From Pseudomonas sp. ANT_J12 (GTDB lineage Bacteria; Pseudomonadota; Gammaproteobacteria; Pseudomonadales; Pseudomonadaceae): a DNA stretch of 64,000 nt. The stretch spans positions 992,001 through 1,056,000 of the forward strand of contig NZ_VOBN01000001.1 of the NCBI RefSeq assembly GCF_008370045.1, given 5' to 3'. Both the position numbers and the translations under genes were made by a program. The notes under the pieces were generated by a model. That model was not told the origin of the DNA. It saw only the letters and a program-made list of their open reading frames with translations, and searched no databases. Each line of letters opens with the position of its first letter. The first letter of the stretch is position 1. Of the stretch, positions 1 to 9,422 are shown in pieces.

Positions 1-368
1 CCCTGGCCGATGCGCCCAAGCACACCGCGAATATCGCGCGTAAACGGCACCTGATGTTCATCGGCAAATTGATGCGCGATCAGGACACTGACGCCATTTT
101 CAAGCTGCTCGATCAACTCGATGCCTCCACCCGGCAGTACAACGAACGTTTCCACGGCCTGGAACGCTGGCGCGATCGCTTGATCACGGGCGACGATGCA
201 GTCCTGGAGAAGTTCGTGCTCGACTACCCGGAGGCTGATCGTCAACAGTTGCGCTCCCTGATCCGTCAGGCCCAGCACGAACTGGCGACCAACAAGCCAC
301 CGGCATCGAGCCGTAAAGTCTTCAAGTACATCCGTGAGCTGGACGAGACTCAACGCGGTCTGCGTTAA
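1..368 (+). CDS. darP: DarP/YjgA ribosome-associated protein, 3' part
   Basis: This is the C-terminal part of a YjgA/DarP-type protein; the reading frame is open from base 3 and the true start lies left of the window. DarP is a dual-action factor that associates with late 50S assembly intermediates. About 122 residues are visible, beginning [15 protein letters not shown]. The charged helical text and the ending ([11 protein letters not shown]) are typical of this family. From memory, the P. aeruginosa order is pmbA-yjgA-tldD, which fits the convergent tldD next door. A 13-bp perfect hairpin separates the two genes. Confidence 0.88.
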   Translation, partial: LADAPKHTANIARKRHLMFIGKLMRDQDTDAIFKLLDQLDASTRQYNERFHGLERWRDRLITGDDAVLEKFVLDYPEADRQQLRSLIRQAQHELATNKPPASSRKVFKYIRELDETQRGLR

Positions 369-376
369 GTCCCGAA

Positions 377-405
377 TCGGGTGAACCGCCAAGCGGTTCA
401 CCCGA
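377..405. terminator. Hairpin between convergent darP and tldD
   Basis: A perfect inverted repeat has 13-bp arms at 377-389 and 393-405 and a 3-nt loop. It lies between two gene ends that face each other. There is no clear U-tract on either side, so it may be an RNA-stabilising or bidirectional stop hairpin rather than a classical intrinsic terminator. Confidence 0.5.
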
Positions 406-416
406 AGCTCCATCCA

Positions 417-1859
417 TCAGGATCCTGTGCCACCCACAGTGATCGCATCGATTTTCAGCGTTGGCTGGCCGACACCCACCGGCACCGACTGCCCATCCTT
501 CCCGCACGTCCCCACACCACTGTCCAGCGCCAGATCGTTACCGACCATCGACACTTTGCTCATGGCTTCCGGGCCGTTGCCGATCAACGTCGCGCCTTTG
601 ACCGGGGCCGTGATCTTGCCGTCTTCGATCAGATACGCCTCGCTGGTGGAGAACACGAATTTGCCGCTGGTGATGTCCACCTGGCCGCCGCCGAGGTTGG
701 CGCAATAGATGCCGCGCTTGACCGATTTGATGATTTCTTCCGGGTCGCTTTCACCCGCCAGCATGTAGGTGTTGGTCATCCGTGGCATCGGCAGGTGCGC
801 GTAGGATTCGCGACGACCGTTACCGGTACGGGCAACGCCCATCAGCCGTGCGTTGAGCTTGTCCTGCATATAGCCCTTGAGCACACCGTTTTCGATCAGC
901 GTGGTGCACTCGGTCGGGGTGCCTTCGTCATCGACGCTCAACGAACCACGACGCCCGGCCAACGTGCCGTCATCGACGATGGTGCACAGCTTGGACGCAA
1001 CCATCTCGCCCATGCGCCCGCTGTAAGCAGAACTGCCTTTACGGTTGAAGTCGCCTTCCAGACCATGACCGACCGCTTCGTGCAGCAGTACGCCGGACCA
1101 GCCCGAACCCAGCACCACCGGCAACGTGCCGGCCGGTGCCGGAATCGCTTCCAGGTTCACCAGCGCCTGACGCAAGGCTTCACGGGCATAACCCATGGCG
1201 CGGTCGTCGCTGAGGAAATAACGGTAATCAGTGCGACCGCCGCCGCCATGGCCACCGCGTTCGCGGCGCCCGTTCTGCTCGACGATCACGCTGACGTTGA
1301 AGCGCACCAACGGCCGCACATCCGCCGCCAGGCTGCCGTCGGTGGACGCGACAAGAATGCGCTCCCAAACCCCGGCCATGCTCACGGTGACTTGCTGGAT
1401 ACGCGGGTCGAGGGCGCGAGTCGCGACATCGATGCGCTTGAGCAGGTCGACTTTCTCGGCGCGGGTCAGCACTTCCAACGGGTTGTCCGGCCCGTACAAC
1501 TGGGCGACATCCTGGGTGGTGAACGCTTGCACCGTGCCGTTCTGCCCGGCGCGGGAGATCGAACGGGCAGCACGGGCCGCTGCGCCGAGGGCTTCGAGGG
1601 TGATGGCATTGCTGTAGGCAAAACCGGTCTTCTCACCGGATTGCGCACGCACGCCGACACCCTGGTCGAGGTTGAAGCTGCCTTCCTTGACGATCCCGTC
1701 TTCCAGCGCCCAGGATTCGGAAATCTGGCCCTGGAAATACAGATCGGCAGCATCGATGCCCGGGCCGGCCAGATCGCCGAGCACACTTTGCAGGCTCTCG
1801 ATCGTCACGCCGCCGGGCGCTAACAGGTGGTCACTGACTGAGGACAACAACTCGCTCAT
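417..1859 (-). CDS. tldD: Metalloprotease TldD
   Basis: TldD is one subunit of the TldD/TldE (PmbA) cytosolic zinc protease, which trims unfolded or modified peptides such as microcin B17 and the CcdA antitoxin. The 480-residue product has the family's usual length. The metal motif HEAVGH is at residues 260-265 (His260, Glu261, His265), followed by the glycine-rich GLEGD segment. The C-terminal half carries the family stretches around NTYMLAGE and GTCGKDGQ. The start ATG lies at the end of the ORF region with no better alternative upstream. The partner pmbA is not in the window but would be expected just left of darP. Confidence 0.96.
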   Translation of the reverse strand: MSELLSSVSDHLLAPGGVTIESLQSVLGDLAGPGIDAADLYFQGQISESWALEDGIVKEGSFNLDQGVGVRAQSGEKTGFAYSNAITLEALGAAARAARSISRAGQNGTVQAFTTQDVAQLYGPDNPLEVLTRAEKVDLLKRIDVATRALDPRIQQVTVSMAGVWERILVASTDGSLAADVRPLVRFNVSVIVEQNGRRERGGHGGGGRTDYRYFLSDDRAMGYAREALRQALVNLEAIPAPAGTLPVVLGSGWSGVLLHEAVGHGLEGDFNRKGSSAYSGRMGEMVASKLCTIVDDGTLAGRRGSLSVDDEGTPTECTTLIENGVLKGYMQDKLNARLMGVARTGNGRRESYAHLPMPRMTNTYMLAGESDPEEIIKSVKRGIYCANLGGGQVDITSGKFVFSTSEAYLIEDGKITAPVKGATLIGNGPEAMSKVSMVGNDLALDSGVGTCGKDGQSVPVGVGQPTLKIDAITVGGTGS

Positions 1860-1877
1860 ATGCTTTACGCCTTAAAT

Positions 1878-2726
1878 TCATCGTTCTGAGGCAGGTCGCT
1901 GGACGCCCTGCGAGAAAAAGCGCCGGTGACTGGACACCGGCATCCGCGCCCGGATGGACGCCTGTTCGCTGCTGTCGCGTTCGGCCAGCAGCACGGCCTC
2001 GCCTTGATCCTGTTGCGCCAGCACGCGGCCCCACGGGTCGACGATGGCGGCATGTCCGTAAGTCTCTCGCGGCCCCGGATGGGCGCCACCTTGAGCGGCC
2101 GCGAGCACATAACACTGGGTTTCGATGGCCCGTGCACGGATCAGCACATCCCAATGGGCCGCGCCGGTCACGGCGGTAAAGGCCGAGGGTGCGGTGATCA
2201 ACTCCGCACCGGCAGCGCGCAATTCGCTGTACAGCTCCGGGAAACGCAGGTCGTAACACACGCTCAGGCCGACTCGACCGACGGGGGTGTCCGCCACCAC
2301 GACGCCACTGCCATAAGCATAGTCATCGGATTCACGGTAACGCCCGCGATTGTCCGCCACATCGACGTCGAACAGGTGCAACTTGTCGTACCGCGCGACG
2401 GTTTCGCCCTGGTCATCCACCAGCAGCGAGCAGGCATGCACTTTCGCCGTCGGCTGATCCACCGGCGGCAATGGCAAGGTGCCGGCGACTATCCATAACT
2501 TGAGGGCGCGTGCGGTCTGTTTCAACCACGGCAGGATCGGGCCTTCGCCCATGGCTTCGGCGCGGCCGATGTCGGCGATGTCGCGACGGCCCATGGCGGC
2601 GAAGTTTTCCGGCAGCACCGCGAGCCGTGCGCCGGCGTTCGCCGCTTGTTCAAGCAGGCGCCGGGCCTGGGCCAGATTAGCCAGCACATCGCTCTGGCTG
2701 ACCATTTGAATCACCGCTACAGACAT
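1878..2726 (-). CDS. Nit-type carbon-nitrogen hydrolase
   Basis: This is a member of the nitrilase superfamily (Nit1/Nit2 branch), cytosolic amidases; Nit-family members often repair deaminated metabolites such as deaminated glutathione. The product has 282 residues. The Glu-Lys-Cys triad is visible: Glu40 in LPENFA, Lys115 in DKLHLF and Cys157 in SVCYDLRFPE. Two ATGs lie six bases apart; the second (2726) is chosen because AAGGA is well spaced from it, whereas it abuts the first. The gene follows yhdP and precedes tldD on the same strand. The exact substrate cannot be read from the sequence. Confidence 0.88.
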   Translation of the reverse strand: MSVAVIQMVSQSDVLANLAQARRLLEQAANAGARLAVLPENFAAMGRRDIADIGRAEAMGEGPILPWLKQTARALKLWIVAGTLPLPPVDQPTAKVHACSLLVDDQGETVARYDKLHLFDVDVADNRGRYRESDDYAYGSGVVVADTPVGRVGLSVCYDLRFPELYSELRAAGAELITAPSAFTAVTGAAHWDVLIRARAIETQCYVLAAAQGGAHPGPRETYGHAAIVDPWGRVLAQQDQGEAVLLAERDSSEQASIRARMPVSSHRRFFSQGVQRPASER

Positions 2727-2758
2727 GGCCATTCCTTATTCAAAACAACACATGACCC

Positions 2759-2863
2759 GTAGGCGAGGCTTGCCCGCGAACCGATACACCGCAGGGTGTC
2801 AGGAAACACGCCTTCGCGGGCAAGTCGGATCGCCGCACCGCTCGCTCCTACAAGGATTAGCGC
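2759..2863. repeat. REP doublet, GAGGCTTGCCCGCGAA family
   Basis: Two inverted copies of the Pseudomonas REP-type unit (core AGGCTTGCCCGCGAA and its complement CTTCGCGGGCAAG) flank a short spacer in the gap between the nit gene and yhdP. Sister doublets lie near 19.93, 52.35 and 62.64 kb. Confidence 0.75.
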
Positions 2864-2895
2864 CATGCTACTCCATCAACCCAGAGCGTGTTTTT

Positions 2896-5800
2896 TCAAA
2901 ACGGCTTGTCCAGGGTGATCTTCGGCTCTTTCCACGGCCCCTTGACGCTGTACTTCACGCTGGCAAAACGCGCCACGCGGTCGCCAATCAGTTTGTCGAT
3001 CAGGAACAACGCACCGCCAATGGCCGGCGCGCCGACAATCAGCGCGGCAATCGGCAGGTTGTTGGTCAGGGGCAAGGTCACCAGCAACTTGGCATCGACC
3101 TGATCGCCGACCAGATCCAGGGTGCCATTGAGTTCCAGGTTGCTCGACGGACCGGTCAACAGGATCGGCTCGCGGGTCACGTACACGCCGTTGCTCGCCA
3201 CCAGCAGGCCCTTGACCCGGTCGTAGCTCAGGCCTTTGCCGAACAGGTCGGAGAAGTCCAGGCGCAGACGGCGGCCGATGGAGTTGAAATTGAGCAGGCC
3301 GAACACTCGCAACGCCTGGGCGCTGCCTTCGACTTCGACAAACTGACCTTTATTCAGCGACGCATCGAGGCTGCCGGAGAAGCGTTTGGTGGCCAGCCAC
3401 GCCGGCGAACCGGGCCAGCGACCGTCGACATCCATATGAAACTCTTCACTGGTCACGCTCGGCGCAAAGCCCCAGCCCTTGAGCACATCGGCCAGGTTCT
3501 TGCCGCTGATCCGGCCCTTGTACCAACTGTTGGTCGCGCCCGGCGTGCCTTCCCAGCCACCGCTGCCCTGCAACAGGATGCCCTTGAGACCCATGTCCAG
3601 GGTATTGAGGGCGATGCCCTTGGCGGTCGGGCGGATTTTCAGTGACCAGGCGCCGACCAGGTCATTGCCCTGGAACAGCTGATTGATGGTGATATCCAGC
3701 GCCGGGATCTTGGTCGGGTCCACCGAGACCAGCGGGTCCGGCGAGTTTTCGTCGGCCAGCACGGTCGGATCCGGCGCCGGCAACCGTACGTATTGCAAAT
3801 TGATCGCAATCGGTGCGGCTTTCGCGTCGGGGATCGTCGCGCTGCCCTTGGCCTGCTGACTGTCGAGCTGCAACGCCCAGGCCGACGGTTTGCGGTTCAA
3901 CTGCACCGACACCTGATCGAGGGTTGGCCCTATGCCACTGAGCTTGCCGACCTTGAAATCTGCGCCGCTGAGCAACTGCTTGGCGCTGCCACCCGGGTCC
4001 TGGCCGGCGTACTTGTCCGCCAGCTCTTTCCACGGGCCGACATCCAGCTCCGACAGCACACCGCTGATACGCAGGCCCTTGGCGTTCGGCAAGACGGCGG
4101 TGCCGTTACCGAGGAACAATTCTCCGCGACCGTCGGCAAAATTGCCGGGGGGTGACGCGAACGTGAAGTTCGCCAGGTCGCCATACGTGACGCCGTAACG
4201 CCGCTCCGGCCCTTGCAGGGACATGCGGAACACCGTGTCACGCCCCACATCGGCGGCCATGCCGAACGGCGCGGGCAGATCGATGGCAACCCCTTTGAGA
4301 TTCGAGCTGACGACCAATTGGCTGTCGGCGCCATTGAGGTTCAGTTGCAACTGATACGGGACGACGCCGGACACAGGCAACGGCTGGGTCACGTTCAGCC
4401 AGTCGGTGAGTTTCTTCACCTCGACCTGACCGGACGCCGTGACCCGGGTATTGAGCTTGCCCGGGCTGCCATCGGCAAAAATCTGCGCGCTCACCGGTTT
4501 GTCGAAAGCCCGCGCAGTGATGTTCTGCCCGCTCAAGCCCTTGGTGCTGTCGAAACGGAAATCGCCTTTGAGCTGCGTCAGTTCCAACGTCGGTTCGGCC
4601 AGTTTCAGCCTCGCCTTGGCAGTCTTGAAGTCGACCAGGATTTTCGGCAGCTCGCCCTTGGCCAACGGAATGTCCAGTTTGAGCTTGCCCTGCAGGTCGC
4701 CCTCGCCTTCCCAACCGGCAAAAGTGTCAGCGGTGCCGATCGGCGCTTGCTGCAGAATCTTCAGGCCATCGCCCAAGCCGCCGGCAAACCCGCCGTCGAG
4801 GAACAGGTGGACGTTTTGCCCGGCCGGCACGTGGGGGATGTTGACGTAGATGTCGCTGACCTGGGTGTCGAGCAATTGCCCCTTGCTGGCCAGGATCCGC
4901 ACACCGCTGTCTTCGATGAAGACATCGCCACTGACCTTGCTCACGTGCGGCCAACCCGGCTGGAACGCCAGTTCGGCGTCATGCACCTTGAAGAACAGGC
5001 TGATGCTGCGCGCCGTGTCTTCGGCGCCATGATTGAGCGAGCCCTGGTACTGGAAGAACCCCTGGTCCACCGCGCCCTTGAGGATCGCCGTGCGCAGCCA
5101 TTCGTCCAGTGCCGGGCTGAGCACGGTGGGCAGGTACTTGGCGGTGTATTTGCCGTCGCCGTCCACCAGGCCGACCCGCAGGTCCATGTAGTCTTCCTGG
5201 GTGCGATCGAAATGCAGGCGGATCAGGAAGTCGCCGGCAATCTTGCCCTCTTCGCCCAATACTTTCAGGTACGGCGCGATCAGGGTGAAGCCGTCTTTAT
5301 CGAGTTTCCAGGTCAGCCGGGCATTGGCCTGGATGTATTGCCATGGCTTGGCGAAAATCGGGTCCAGGTGCAGGGAAAAGTCCTTACTGTCCATGCGCAG
5401 CTCGCCGTGACCGAGGTCGCCGCTGATGCTGCCGCTGACATTTCGCGCCGCCGGAGCGCCGTGATAGGCGTCGAAGCCGACGCGCTCCAGGTTGGCGGCG
5501 AAACCGAATTTGCTGTCGTCGGTGGCGTTGGGCCGAAAATCCATCAACACGTTACGCAGGGCGCCGGTAACCTTGAGCTTCTCGACGGCGGTGGCCACGC
5601 CTTCCGGCAACGGCCCCAGCGCATTGAGCAGTGGCGTCAGCGGGGTCAGGTCGAGACGGTCGGCTTGCAGGTGCCAGAGCTCCGCGGTCTTGTCCGTGGC
5701 GACGCTTTGCTTGAGTTGCAGATGGGTTTCCCAGCGCGTGTCGCCAAAGTTCATCGACAAGGAATCAAGGGTCACCAGGGCGCCTTCGTCACTGCGCTGG

Positions 5801-6699
5801 AAGTAGCCGTTGAGGGCAAAATTGTTGATCTGGATTGGCTTGCGCTCGGCGTAGGCGCCCTTGAGTTGCGGGGCGTTGAGACGAATCGCCGCGCTTTGCA
5901 CCGCGCCCTCGCCCCAGGTCAGCCACAGCTCGCCGCCGGCCTTGATCTCGGAGAAATTCCACTGCCGGGTCAGGCGTGCGGGCAACCATTTCGACCAGTC
6001 GCTTTGCGGCAGGCTCAGGTAAGCCTCGGCTGCACCGTCCTTCCATGCACTGGCGCGCACACGGGTGCGCAGGCTCATGGCCACAGGCTGGCCATCAGGC
6101 AGGGTCAGGCGCGCGTCGAGTCGCTGACGGGAAGCGCCGGTTTGCAGATTCAGGCCGACGTAAGTCAAGGTCAGCGGCTCATGGTCCAGCGGCTGCAAAG
6201 TGATCTGGCTGTCGAGCACCGACAGCTGTTGGACCATCTGCATGCGATTGAGCAGTTGCGCCGGGTCCATGGGCTGGTCTTGCTGCACCGGCAAACCTTC
6301 CAGCGCCCACTGGCCATCCTCACCTTCCTTGAGGCTGATCTTCAGGCCATTGAGTTCCAGGTGGGCAATGCGCACTTCGCGCGCCAACAGGCTGGCCCAC
6401 AGATCCGGCACGGCCCGCACGTTGTCCAGGCGCAGGGCATTGGTGCCCGCGCCGACCGTCACGTCGTGCGCCAGCAGGATCGGCGCAAAACCGCTCCACC
6501 TGCCTTCCAGCTTGCCGATTTGCAGCGGCATGCCCAGCGCTTCAGTGCCTTTGGTCTCGATGTCGGCGCGGTATTCGGCCACCAGCGGCGCCAGCTCTCG
6601 GCCGAGACTGACGTACAACGCCATCAGCACCAGAACCAACGCACACAGGCCCAGCCCCCAGCGGGTCAGTGCAGCCAAAATGCGTGTCAGACGGTCCAT
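2896..6699 (-). CDS. yhdP: YhdP, AsmA-like envelope phospholipid transport protein
   Basis: YhdP is a very long AsmA/TamB-like protein anchored in the inner membrane. It forms a periplasmic bridge for phospholipid movement to the outer membrane and supports barrier function. The start at 6699 (MDRLTRILAALTRW) has GGAG about 9 nt upstream and gives 1267 residues, the family's normal size. One N-terminal membrane segment (about residues 12-35) precedes a long beta-rich body (DUF3971 and AsmA-2 regions). The C-terminus has a hydrophobic LPLTNNLPIAALIVGAPAIG stretch. It sits between rng and the nit gene in a same-strand block. Confidence 0.94.
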   Translation of the reverse strand: MDRLTRILAALTRWGLGLCALVLVLMALYVSLGRELAPLVAEYRADIETKGTEALGMPLQIGKLEGRWSGFAPILLAHDVTVGAGTNALRLDNVRAVPDLWASLLAREVRIAHLELNGLKISLKEGEDGQWALEGLPVQQDQPMDPAQLLNRMQMVQQLSVLDSQITLQPLDHEPLTLTYVGLNLQTGASRQRLDARLTLPDGQPVAMSLRTRVRASAWKDGAAEAYLSLPQSDWSKWLPARLTRQWNFSEIKAGGELWLTWGEGAVQSAAIRLNAPQLKGAYAERKPIQINNFALNGYFQRSDEGALVTLDSLSMNFGDTRWETHLQLKQSVATDKTAELWHLQADRLDLTPLTPLLNALGPLPEGVATAVEKLKVTGALRNVLMDFRPNATDDSKFGFAANLERVGFDAYHGAPAARNVSGSISGDLGHGELRMDSKDFSLHLDPIFAKPWQYIQANARLTWKLDKDGFTLIAPYLKVLGEEGKIAGDFLIRLHFDRTQEDYMDLRVGLVDGDGKYTAKYLPTVLSPALDEWLRTAILKGAVDQGFFQYQGSLNHGAEDTARSISLFFKVHDAELAFQPGWPHVSKVSGDVFIEDSGVRILASKGQLLDTQVSDIYVNIPHVPAGQNVHLFLDGGFAGGLGDGLKILQQAPIGTADTFAGWEGEGDLQGKLKLDIPLAKGELPKILVDFKTAKARLKLAEPTLELTQLKGDFRFDSTKGLSGQNITARAFDKPVSAQIFADGSPGKLNTRVTASGQVEVKKLTDWLNVTQPLPVSGVVPYQLQLNLNGADSQLVVSSNLKGVAIDLPAPFGMAADVGRDTVFRMSLQGPERRYGVTYGDLANFTFASPPGNFADGRGELFLGNGTAVLPNAKGLRISGVLSELDVGPWKELADKYAGQDPGGSAKQLLSGADFKVGKLSGIGPTLDQVSVQLNRKPSAWALQLDSQQAKGSATIPDAKAAPIAINLQYVRLPAPDPTVLADENSPDPLVSVDPTKIPALDITINQLFQGNDLVGAWSLKIRPTAKGIALNTLDMGLKGILLQGSGGWEGTPGATNSWYKGRISGKNLADVLKGWGFAPSVTSEEFHMDVDGRWPGSPAWLATKRFSGSLDASLNKGQFVEVEGSAQALRVFGLLNFNSIGRRLRLDFSDLFGKGLSYDRVKGLLVASNGVYVTREPILLTGPSSNLELNGTLDLVGDQVDAKLLVTLPLTNNLPIAALIVGAPAIGGALFLIDKLIGDRVARFASVKYSVKGPWKEPKITLDKPF

Positions 6700-6774
6700 G
6701 TCAGGTGGCTCCCATGGCAAAAATATTGCAAAAAGCTGAGGCCAGCCGTTCTAGTCGCGGTGAAACCTGGAGAT

Positions 6775-8232
6775 TCAGAGCAGCACCACGTCGTATTGTT
6801 CCTGGGAATACATGGTTTCGACCTGGAACCGAATGGTGCGGCCGATAAACCCTTCCAGCTCGGCGACGTTGCCCGACTCTTCATCGAGCAAACGGTCCAC
6901 CACTTTCTGATTCGCCAATACACGATAGCCTTCGGCCTGATAGGCGCGGGCTTCGCGGAGGATTTCGCGGAAAATTTCGTAGCAGACCGTTTCCGGTGTC
7001 TTCAACTTGCCGCGGCCCTGGCAACTGCTGCACGGTTCACACAGCACCTGTTCGAGACTTTCGCGGGTGCGTTTGCGGGTCATCTGCACCAGGCCCAACT
7101 CGGTGATGCCGATGATGTTGGTCTTGGCGTGATCGCGTTCCAACTGCTTCTCAAGGGTGCGCAGCACCTGGCGCTGGTGCTCTTCATCTTCCATGTCGAT
7201 GAAGTCGATGATGATGATCCCACCGAGGTTACGCAGGCGCAGTTGGCGGGCGATGGCGGTGGCGGCTTCGAGGTTGGTCTTGAAGATGGTTTCTTCGAGA
7301 TTGCGATGACCGACGAACGCCCCGGTGTTGACGTCGATGGTGCTCATGGCTTCTGCCGGGTCCACCACCAGATAACCGCCGGACTTGAGCGGCACTTTGC
7401 GCTCCAGGGCTTTCTGGATTTCGTCTTCGACGCCGTACAGGTCAAAAATCGGCCGCTCGCCGGGGTAGTGCTCAAGGCGATCCGCGATTTCCGGCATCAG
7501 TTCGGCGACGAATAGCGTGGTTTTCTGGAAGGTTTCCCGGGAGTCGATGCGGATCTTCTCGATCTTCGGGCTCACCAGGTCACGCAAGGTGCGCAGGGCC
7601 AGGCCGAGGTCTTCGTAGATCACACTTGGCGCGCCGATGGTTTTGATCTGGGCGTTGATCTGGTCCCACAGCCGGCGCAGGTAGCGGATGTCCATGAGGA
7701 TTTCATCGGCCCCAGCCCCTTCGGCGGCGGTGCGCAGGATGAAACCGCCAGCTTCCTTGATGCCTTCCTTGGCCACGCAATCGGTGACCACTTGCTTGAG
7801 GCGTTCGCGCTCGGCTTCGTCTTCGATCTTCAGGGAAATGCCGACGTGGGCCGTGCGCGGCATGTACACCAGATAACGCGACGGGATCGACAGTTGGGTG
7901 GTCAGGCGCGCGCCTTTGGAGCCGATCGGGTCCTTGGTGACTTGCACTACCAGGCTCTGGCCTTCGTGCACCAGGCTGCTGATGCTTTCGACCGCCGGGC
8001 CTTCGCGCAGGGAGATTTCCGAGGCATGAATAAATGCGGCGCGGTCCAGGCCGATGTCGACGAACGCCGCCTGCATGCCCGGCAGCACCCGCACGACCTT
8101 GCCTTTATAGATGTTGCCGACGATCCCGCGCTTTTGCGTGCGTTCGACATGAACCTCTTGCAGAACACCGTTTTCGACCACCGCCACGCGCGATTCCATC
8201 GGCGTGATGTTGATCAGAATCTCTTCACTCAT
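6775..8232 (-). CDS. rng: Ribonuclease G
   Basis: RNase G is an endoribonuclease of the RNase E/G family that acts in 16S rRNA 5' maturation and mRNA decay. The start MSEEILINIT at 8232 gives 485 residues, which is standard; a further nine in-frame codons upstream are probably untranslated. An S1-like domain covers about residues 35-125. The DNase I-like catalytic region contains TIDVNTG and IIIIDFIDMED, which supply the metal-binding aspartates. The CEPCSSCQGRG motif is the zinc-link used for dimerisation. The long C-terminal scaffold of RNase E is absent, which rules out rne. The gene lies downstream of maf and upstream of yhdP. Confidence 0.97.
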   Translation of the reverse strand: MSEEILINITPMESRVAVVENGVLQEVHVERTQKRGIVGNIYKGKVVRVLPGMQAAFVDIGLDRAAFIHASEISLREGPAVESISSLVHEGQSLVVQVTKDPIGSKGARLTTQLSIPSRYLVYMPRTAHVGISLKIEDEAERERLKQVVTDCVAKEGIKEAGGFILRTAAEGAGADEILMDIRYLRRLWDQINAQIKTIGAPSVIYEDLGLALRTLRDLVSPKIEKIRIDSRETFQKTTLFVAELMPEIADRLEHYPGERPIFDLYGVEDEIQKALERKVPLKSGGYLVVDPAEAMSTIDVNTGAFVGHRNLEETIFKTNLEAATAIARQLRLRNLGGIIIIDFIDMEDEEHQRQVLRTLEKQLERDHAKTNIIGITELGLVQMTRKRTRESLEQVLCEPCSSCQGRGKLKTPETVCYEIFREILREARAYQAEGYRVLANQKVVDRLLDEESGNVAELEGFIGRTIRFQVETMYSQEQYDVVLL

Positions 8233-8289
8233 GGCAGGGTCTCGTTCAGGCATGTTCACGAAAATGGCCGCATCTAGTCAGTACGACGC

Positions 8290-8886
8290 TTAGCGCGCGT
8301 TTAGGGTTTGCCAACAGGGTATGCCGAAATGGCCGAGGAGTTCTGCGGTTTCGCACAGTGGCAATCCGACCACCGCCGAATAGCTGCCATCGAGCCCGGC
8401 GACAAACACCGCGCCAAGTCCTTGAATCCCATAGCCGCCGGCCTTGTCCCGGGGTTCGCCGCTGGCCCAATAGGCCGCTGCTTCCTCGCGGCTGATGTCA
8501 CGAAACCGCACCCGGCTGCGCACCACCCGCGACTCGCAACGCTCACCTTCGAGCACGGCAATCGCCGTCAGCACTTCGTGTTCATGCACTGCCAACAGCA
8601 TAAGCATGGCGCAAGCGTCGGCTTCGTCCACCGGCTTGCCGAGAATTTTCCCGTCCAGCACCACGGCAGTGTCCGCGCCCAATACACAGAACGCTGCGTC
8701 GGACACGACAGTGCCGCGCCCGGCCTCGGCCTTGCCGCGCGCCAGGCGCTCGACATAGGCCGATGGGGTTTCGTTGTGCAAAGGGGTTTCGTCGATGTCC
8801 GCACTGATGGCGGAGAACGGCACGCCGATCTGCGTGAGCAGTTCACGCCGACGCGGCGAGCCTGAGGCGAGGTAAAGCAATTTCAT
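8290..8886 (-). CDS. maf: Maf family nucleotide pyrophosphatase
   Basis: Maf proteins are nucleoside triphosphate pyrophosphatases that remove non-canonical or specific NTPs (dTTP/UTP type for YhdE relatives) and influence septum formation. The start at 8886 gives 198 residues beginning [15 protein letters not shown], the classic SxSPRR nucleotide-binding motif. [16 protein letters not shown] carries the conserved catalytic aspartate. Longer in-frame reading upstream is antisense to mreD and is not used. The order mreB-mreC-mreD-maf-rng is the standard gammaproteobacterial cluster. Confidence 0.95.
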   Translation of the reverse strand: MKLLYLASGSPRRRELLTQIGVPFSAISADIDETPLHNETPSAYVERLARGKAEAGRGTVVSDAAFCVLGADTAVVLDGKILGKPVDEADACAMLMLLAVHEHEVLTAIAVLEGERCESRVVRSRVRFRDISREEAAAYWASGEPRDKAGGYGIQGLGAVFVAGLDGSYSAVVGLPLCETAELLGHFGIPCWQTLNAR

Positions 8887-8930
8887 CCAGACATCTCCCT
8901 TGTCGAGGTGCGGGCAAATGCCTGACCGAA

Positions 8931-9422
8931 TTAATTGATCTTGTAGCGCCGACGCAGTCCACGCAAACCGAAGCTGATCCACGGCCAGAGCAGCGCACTC
9001 ACCAGTGCCGGAAGTACCAGCGCCAAGGTTGGCTGACGGTTGCCGGTCAGGGCGCTGAGCCACAGCTGCACCAATTGCGCGAGGCCGAAGATCACCAGGA
9101 TCACCAGGCACTGCTGCCACATCGGGAACATGCGCAGACGTTGTTGCAGCGACAGCACGAGGAAGGTGATGAGCGTCAGGATCAACGCATTCTGGCCCAG
9201 CAAGGTGCCGTAGAGCACGTCTTCGGCCAGCCCCAGGCAAAACGCAGTGACCATGCCGACGGTTTGCGGCAAGGCCAGCGCCCAGAACGCCAGCAGCAAG
9301 GCCAGCCACAAGGGACGCAGGATTTCCATGAACTGCGGCAGCGGCGAAACGCTGAGCAGCAGGCCGATGGCGAAGGTCAGCCAGACGATCCAGCCGTTAC
9401 GCGATGAAGTAGCGCCCGCCAT
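8931..9422 (-). CDS. mreD: Rod shape-determining protein MreD
   Basis: MreD is a small polytopic inner-membrane protein of the elongasome that works with MreB, MreC, RodA and PBP2. The 163-residue product is almost entirely hydrophobic, with about five membrane segments (for example [20 protein letters not shown] and the [17 protein letters not shown] region). Its start codon overlaps the stop region of mreC, which indicates coupled translation. Confidence 0.94.
   Translation of the reverse strand: MAGATSSRNGWIVWLTFAIGLLLSVSPLPQFMEILRPLWLALLLAFWALALPQTVGMVTAFCLGLAEDVLYGTLLGQNALILTLITFLVLSLQQRLRMFPMWQQCLVILVIFGLAQLVQLWLSALTGNRQPTLALVLPALVSALLWPWISFGLRGLRRRYKIN

Noticed and set aside
381..1823. 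Plus-strand frame of 480 codons antisense to tldD
   Set aside because: Full overlap with the unmistakable TldD gene and no ribosome site; codon-bias shadow.
4213..7515. Plus-strand open frame of 1100 codons antisense to yhdP and rng
   Set aside because: Its composition (His, Gln, Arg, Ala-rich, no domain pattern) is that of an antisense frame in GC-rich DNA; the minus strand clearly encodes YhdP and RNase G.
8890..9309. N-terminal extension of Maf up to 9309
   Set aside because: The extension is antisense-like Arg/His-rich text over mreD; the [11 protein letters not shown] start at 8886 is canonical.
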